DNA of 64,000 nucleotides from Blakeslea trispora (taxonomy: Eukaryota > Mucoromycota > Mucoromycetes > Mucorales > Choanephoraceae), in NCBI GenBank assembly GCA_025331445.1, contig JAIWNE010000035.1, forward strand, positions 62,001-126,000, given 5' to 3'. Positions within the stretch are counted from its first letter, which is position 1. The number at the start of each line of letters is the position of its first letter. Below are positions 59,091 to 64,000 of the stretch, in pieces. The position numbers were made by a program, and so were the translations under genes. The notes under the pieces are model-generated. The model had not been told where the DNA came from. It saw only the letters and a list, made by a program, of their open reading frames with translations, and did not search any database.

Positions 59091-61000
59091 TTATGATGGC
59101 TGAGTTGTTGAAGAAGATGTTTTCAAGATAATCTTGATTCGACGTACTTCACCATCTGGGCCAATCAGCAAGCAACTTGATAATCCATCTTTCACCAGAT
59201 CCTTACTTTTCGTCCTTCTTCGATCCACACTGACCATACTACTACCCAAAGGTTCTCGACCACAGGGAACCAAATGCCAATCAGATCCCACATGATAAGC
59301 ACCCACTTGTTGACCATGTCGCATCTGAAAGACCTTGAGGATACCTCGTTTGGAAGTATAGATGACCAAGAACAACAGGACACGAGGGGATGATGTCTTT
59401 AGTTCCGTTTGATACAGTTCATGTTCAAATACCTCAACCCAACCACAAACTGCATCTCGGACACCCTTCCAGAGACGAAGCATCTCTCCCTGAGCGACAT
59501 CCCACAGAATGACTCGGCCTAGCGCATCGGAGGTGGCTGCCAGCGCATGATGTTGAGAACTGGTAGTCGGTGGGCTAACTGAGATCCGATGGATGTTCCG
59601 TTCCGAGTCTTCCAGTGTCAAGACAGCAGGCATGGGTGTGGCTAGTTCAATGTGACTTGGAGGAGGTTTTCGCATCTCGGGGACATAGGGTGTATTCTGA
59701 ACATGAGCCATTTCTGAACTATTGCCTGACCACCATGATTTCGCTAATGAAAAAACAGGTGAGGCCACACGCGAGACAACATAACTTGCCATGGAAGCAG
59801 CGGACATGAAAGGTCGTGTGGATTCTGAGGTAGCATAATAAGTTACCATCGGTTGTCTTCCTACTGCCATATAACGACAGGTAGCATGATGAGTTGGGAA
59901 GGCATGGGCTGTTGTTTGAAATTCTTTGGGTATATCCTCGTTACTTTCTTGAGGCGAGGGACCTAAACTGATGATGTCCTTGACTTCCTCTTGTTGAGTT
60001 AATTCCCATTTCTTGTAAGTGAAGGCTGTATGCATACGTGAAGCATCAATCCCACTTTCCCGTTGACCATCACAGACCCTGAGAGCCATCCAGAGACTCT
60101 GTCCATCCACACTCACGACACGATTGCCCTTGAAGAGAATGGTGATATCTTCATCCTGATGAGTAGGCTGTGTTCGAAAGACAGCAGGAGGTGTTCTCAT
60201 ATGAATTTTGAGGACGGCTGTTGTCTCCAACTGTTGTTCTGTCAACAGAATACCCGTCTAAAGAAGAGAATGGATTAGATCCCATCCCTCATACGATCAT
60301 CCTACACAGTAACTCACCTCTGAAAAGACACGAATCCAACCTGTTGTATAACCACACATCACATAATGCTGACTTTATTGTATATATAAATACACTTTAA
60401 ATAAATTCAATCTCTTTCTTCAAGCAACTTACATGGAACGAGTAGAGGGAACAAAGAGAGGTAAACAGACAACACAGGTAATTTCTTCACTATCAAAATA
60501 ATCAATGCCTTTTCTTTTTCTTGATTTTTTTCTAGCTTACTCTGGTAATTGACAACCTGAACCTTGACCCAAAGCCATATATTCACCTTCTCTGTTGAGC
60601 TGAACCATCACAAACTTTGTCTTGTAGGCTAATACCAGACTGTTGCCATCTTGAGATGCTGTCATCAAGATCTTTTTATGGTTGGCTGTATGTCGTGGTT
60701 GACTACTACTACTGCTGCTTTCACCACTAGGTGAAGGAGAGCGTGAAGGTGTCAGTTCGTCCACTTCATCTTTAAATACCTTATTCCAACCATCTTAGCT
60801 GAGGGGGATCAGTCATTGCTTTTCAAGTTATTGTCTCAACCTTTACCTTCTTTTGGTTTCATGTCTTCCAAAAGGCTTTCATCTGTCACATCCTCAATCG
60901 CACTCGAGACTTGAGGTAGATTGCCTACAAGGATTGATAAAATAGGCTGAGGTATTCTATAATAGGGTTCAAGTATGGATTTTATCTTTTGAGAAGACAT
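59091..61000 (-). CDS. RAB3GAP2-like regulatory subunit
   Basis: Resembles the N-terminal domain of the non-catalytic Rab3GAP subunit, part of a Rab18 exchange factor in animals. Exons 61000-60847, 60793-60541, 60489-60433, 60372-60318 and 60257-59091 give 561 residues, against about 1390 in human; the C-terminal half is absent. Family motifs: HYVMCGYTTGWIRVFSE, ALAATSDALGRVILWD and MLRLWKGVRDAVCGW. The exon 3 acceptor (TAG at 60490) was set by phase, giving EEITCVVCLPLFVP. A Ser/Pro-rich insert (about 60-85) precedes the first propeller strand. Start Met at 61000 lies 69 bases from the end of the upstream ZC3HC1-like gene. Confidence 0.8.
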
Positions 61001-61069
61001 TAAAGAAAATAATAAAAACATTATTAATGCAAACAAACAAACATAGCTCTCTTCTGAGACACACTTTTA

Positions 61070-62198
61070 TTAGAGCTCTTTCCTTTTAGAGACAGCATCA
61101 ATCCGAGCTTGCCATTGAGACAGTGTATGTTGTGATTGAGTGATGGTCTGCTTGAGTCGATAGAGTCTTTCGTTTCGTTCATAATCAGACTGAAGAGAGA
61201 GATCCTGTCGTTTGATCAACAGACTGTATTCCATCAACAGAATGGACAACATCCACTCATAACCGCTCTGTTCTTCTTTAGATGCCTTTCTCCAAGGACA
61301 ATAGGCCTTGTGTTCCTCTAATAGATCCAGTTGGTCGGATTGAAAGAAGCCGCGTTGACTGAAACAGAGATCACACTGAATACCTGGTAGATCCGTATGA
61401 AGAACAGACCAGCCAAACAAGGAAAGAAGATAGCCATCCAAGCAATCCTCTACCTTGTCTTCTTTTTCGAATTGAGTGACCACAAACTTGAGTTTCTTTA
61501 GAATGTCTGGAGTCTGTATAGAGTGTAAGTTTCAGCCTATTCATCTATTGTAAATATCTGTATTTTCATACCAAAGTATGCTTTAATAAGGGTATCGGTT
61601 GTTGGTTCTGTTGAGAGGCAGTGACAAATAATCTTGCTTGATTCTGAAGACGATCTAATCCTTCTAATAAAGTGGTGAATGGGAATGTATAGGTCGTGTC
61701 TTTACAGGCATGATATCGCCATGGACATGTCTCTAAATGGCATTCAAATAATCCCTTTTGATAGTACTGTATGGTTTTTATAGCTAGTAGAGAAATTGTC
61801 TTGGTAAAAAGAATTTCAAGAAAACAAAGCTTCAACTTACCTTCTGGTTTATGCTGGTATTGTGTAGGCAAGTCAATCACATACATAGTGCGTTGACAGT
61901 CCATACATAAGAGTAAGGCTGTTGTATCCTCTTGTGTTGATTTATGTTGCCAGCCATGTTTAGCAGCCTCTAATGCTGACATGGGACGGGGTGCACAGTG
62001 ATAAAGTGTGGTGAATGTCTTGAGTCGTGTCATCAGTCCTGCTGTATCGTCCCATACTGTCTTTATTATTTTCACTTGTTTTTCTTCTTCTTTAGTGTCT
62101 TCTAATGGTCTTTTGGCTGGTGTTGGTAATAGCTTGGCTTCTTTTCTGATTTTGGCAACAAGATCCTTTAGTTCTTGTGCTTCTTGTCTTAGGTCCAT
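61070..62198 (-). CDS. ZC3HC1/NIPA-like C3HC zinc finger protein
   Basis: Relatives are human ZC3HC1 (nuclear basket) and fission yeast Rsm1 (mRNA export). Exons 62198-61841, 61783-61572 and 61513-61070 give about 337 residues. Two BIR-like zinc units are seen: the first with AAKHGWQ, CMDCQ and HLETCPW (about 70-140), the second with LFGWSVL, CDLC and EEHKAYCPW (about 215-260). A coiled coil and a basic C end follow. The first intron is 57 bases and stop-free; splicing at its GTAAG and TAG is favoured. The gene is tandem with RAB3GAP2-like DNA downstream. The role at the nuclear pore is inferred from the family. Confidence 0.85.
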
Positions 62199-62611
62199 AA
62201 GTAATGAAAGTTTAATGGAAAAGAGAGAGAGAAATTATGCGGGATTTTAATCAGAGTACTCTTTGTTGTTTATGCTGTCATCTTTAAGAGATTCTTTACC
62301 TGCAATTTGGAATCAGACTATTGATAGAAGCCACAAATATGATTCCAAGCAACCCTGTCTATGAGGATGTTGTTCATTGCTCTAGCTATTGTCTTGGTTC
62401 GAACAATAGTAGGTCGAGTTCCCTTAGTAGACCATGCCATAGTATGGCTCAGGTTGATATGAGAGGGTTTCAATGTTGGCAGTCCTTTCCTTAGGCTTAA
62501 AATGAGCTTTCTTGATAGTTAAAAAAGTATACAATCTCTATTCTTCAAGACTACCATCTTTATTATGTTTTACATGTTATCTTTTCTCTGTATTAACAAT
62601 AAAATCAATAT
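62199..62611. other. Intergenic region
   Basis: Spacer between two minus-strand genes. A tRNA B-box-like string occurs near 62396 but no cloverleaf could be drawn. No coding signal was seen. Confidence 0.45.
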
Positions 62612-63391
62612 TTATCCATAACGAATACCAGCATAAAAGCCGATCAAAAAGGTAGATTTGAATTGAATGTTGTTGGTCAAAAAGTTGACAAACTTTTGCC
62701 AGCTAGAGTCAAGATCACCACGAGTTACTCGACCATCCCGATCAGCATCCAATGAATTTGTGTATTTTCCTTGTAATCGATCCCAATGAACAGTAACATA
62801 TCCTTCATGAGATAAATACTACAGTATTCATCAGTGAGGGGGAAAAGATTTCTTTCTCTCTCTGTTTTTTTTTCTTATTTTTGTTTTACCTGTAAAAACA
62901 TGAAACCGAGACCAACACAACCAGCAAAAATCTTGCCTACTTTCTTGACAAGAAAACCAGTACATAAACCGAGAAAAGTACCAAAAGTGAGTTCATTAGG
63001 CTTTAACATGGCTGGATCATTCTTTTTGATAATAGGTTCTTGTACCAAAGCAGGACGCTCAGCAAATGCAGCTAAATAATTAGATAAGAATGAAAGGGTT
63101 TGTTTTGTTTTCTTTTTTTTTTTAGGAAACTTACCTTGACATTGAACAGGTTGTTTAAACAATAAAGGCACAGTGAGTGTGGTAGTGGCAGCTAGAGGAA
63201 GAATACGTGTGGCACCTATTCAAGAAAAAGAAAAATGATAGGGTTTAGAGAGAAAAATCGCATTATTTTTTGAATGTATTACTTTTAAAGTTGATAAAAG
63301 GTCTTGCTGGCATAGGCTTATGAAAAGCACTGGTTTGCTTACAAGCTGCCTTGAATGTATTTGCTGAAATAGTCTTTGATAATCGAAACAT
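62612..63391 (-). CDS. FUN14 family mitochondrial membrane protein with EF-hand-like loop
   Basis: FUN14 proteins sit in the mitochondrial outer membrane; FUNDC1 in animals acts in mitophagy and lipid transfer. Exons 63391-63283, 63215-63135, 63071-62890 and 62818-62612 give 192 residues. A basic N-terminal segment is followed by the FUN14 core (about 90-192) with two glycine-rich membrane segments, LTFGTFLGLCTGFLVKKVG and IFAGCVGLGFMFLQ. After YLSHEGYVTVHWDRL comes DADRDGRVTRGDL, which has Asp at positions 1, 3 and 5, Gly at 6 and an acidic residue at position 12, like a calcium-binding EF-hand loop. The C end is a further hydrophobic helix. All phases agree. Membrane topology is inferred. 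Confidence 0.86.
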
Positions 63392-63554
63392 AATGAAATA
63401 TAAACAATTGAAAATAAAGAAAGAAAAAATTAGAAAAAAAACACTCGAGAAATAATACACCAAACCAAATGACGTACAGTCAAAAACCTATTTGATTATA
63501 TTTTTAATGCCGCCTAAAGTTCATTTAGCAGCATGAAAAAAAAAGTGACACTAG

Positions 63555-64000
63555 AAATTCAATAAAGGATTTTGGGAAAAAAATTTCGTCCTTAAGCTAA
63601 TCTATAAGGAAATCCTCTTTCCTGCTTGTCGCCAACCCCACTACTTCCCTCACCGTCCTTCTAGCTCCTATTCACCTCTCAACATTCTTTTCTCTCTGGT
63701 TCAGGTTATTGACGCCATTCCAAAATCCTTTGACTCTTGTTACATCGACCCCTTCACTTGCCTGTCACTTCCTCTGAATGCGGTAATTTCCTCTTCACCA
63801 TCCACCTCCTCTTCACACCTCTCCTCCGCCCACGTGGATACATTCCGCACACCCAACCTGACACCGTTACTCTGCTCCGACCTCTTTTACTTCGATTCGC
63901 TCACCCTTCAATTAGAACTTTGCCAACCTCCACTTCACCAATCTAGACATCCGACTCTAGCTCGTCAAGCCTTACAATCCATCCTCTCTGGCTCCATTTC
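63555..64000 (+). CDS. Partial open frame at the right edge, possibly retroelement
   Basis: A frame stays open for 148 codons from a TAG at 63552 to the window end, with no obvious start Met. The DNA from about 63600 is markedly richer in C and less rich in A/T than any intergenic DNA here. The translated product includes CYIDPFTCLSLPLNAVISSS and a Leu/Pro/Ser-rich stretch. This is loosely like the part downstream of reverse transcriptase in fungal LINE elements, but I cannot confirm that. It could also be an ordinary gene continuing beyond the window. Confidence 0.3.

Noticed and set aside
62390..62410. tRNA-like B box (GGTTCGAAC)
   Set aside because: No A box at the right distance and no acceptor or anticodon stem could be paired.

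Overview
The window is nuclear DNA of a filamentous fungus, most probably an early-diverging Mucoromycota species of the Mucorales type. The signs are an AT-rich genome, many short introns (mostly 50-70 bases, GTAAG at the 5' end, a T-rich tract before AG), and T- or CT-rich tracts just before start codons. The gene set also fits: chitin deacetylase, a myosin-motor chitin synthase, fungal Zn2Cys6 and HAL4-type kinase genes, alongside genes rarer in ascomycete yeasts (DPP8/9-type peptidase, PSMD5, JMJD7, ZC3HC1, RAB3GAP2). The genus is not identified. No rRNA, tRNA or CRISPR was seen. All gene models are my own reading, with splice sites chosen by phase and family alignment.

Layout. 1-15 kb: a GPI-type chitin deacetylase, then a PHO81/NUC-2 protein, a small unknown gene, a DPP8/9-like dipeptidyl peptidase and a VTC polyphosphate subunit; PHO81 and VTC are both SPX proteins of phosphate control. 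15-24.5 kb: plus-strand MED16, SPT16 (FACT), a bioF-type oxoamine synthase and SSU72, three of the four acting in RNA polymerase II transcription. 24.7-26.8 kb: a minus-strand BRCT plus tandem-PHD (Rco1-like) gene. 27.7-39.5 kb: aldo-keto reductase, YHM2 carrier, PSMD5, a HAL4-like kinase, kynurenine aminotransferase, ARMT1, and convergent 3-hydroxyacyl-CoA dehydrogenase.

39.5-43.8 kb is a gene-poor stretch. 43.8-53.1 kb: a secreted double-psi beta-barrel protein, a class V/VII chitin synthase and a Zn2Cys6 factor. 54-57.4 kb: JMJD7 and a VMAT-like MFS transporter with an apparent 3-base microexon. 58.5-63.4 kb: a tight minus-strand series of GNAT acetyltransferase, RAB3GAP2-like, ZC3HC1-like and FUN14 genes. 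An open frame of different composition, possibly a retroelement, runs off the right edge.

Functions group loosely: cell wall (chitin deacetylase, chitin synthase, barrel protein), phosphate (PHO81, VTC), transcription and chromatin (MED16, SPT16, SSU72, BRCT-PHD, Zn2Cys6), mitochondria (YHM2, HADH, aminotransferase, FUN14) and proteostasis (PSMD5, DPP8/9). Points most worth checking are the microexon, the BRCT-PHD fusion, the G1/S-type motifs between MED16 and SPT16, three stop-free introns of exactly 57 bases, and a GC-AG intron.
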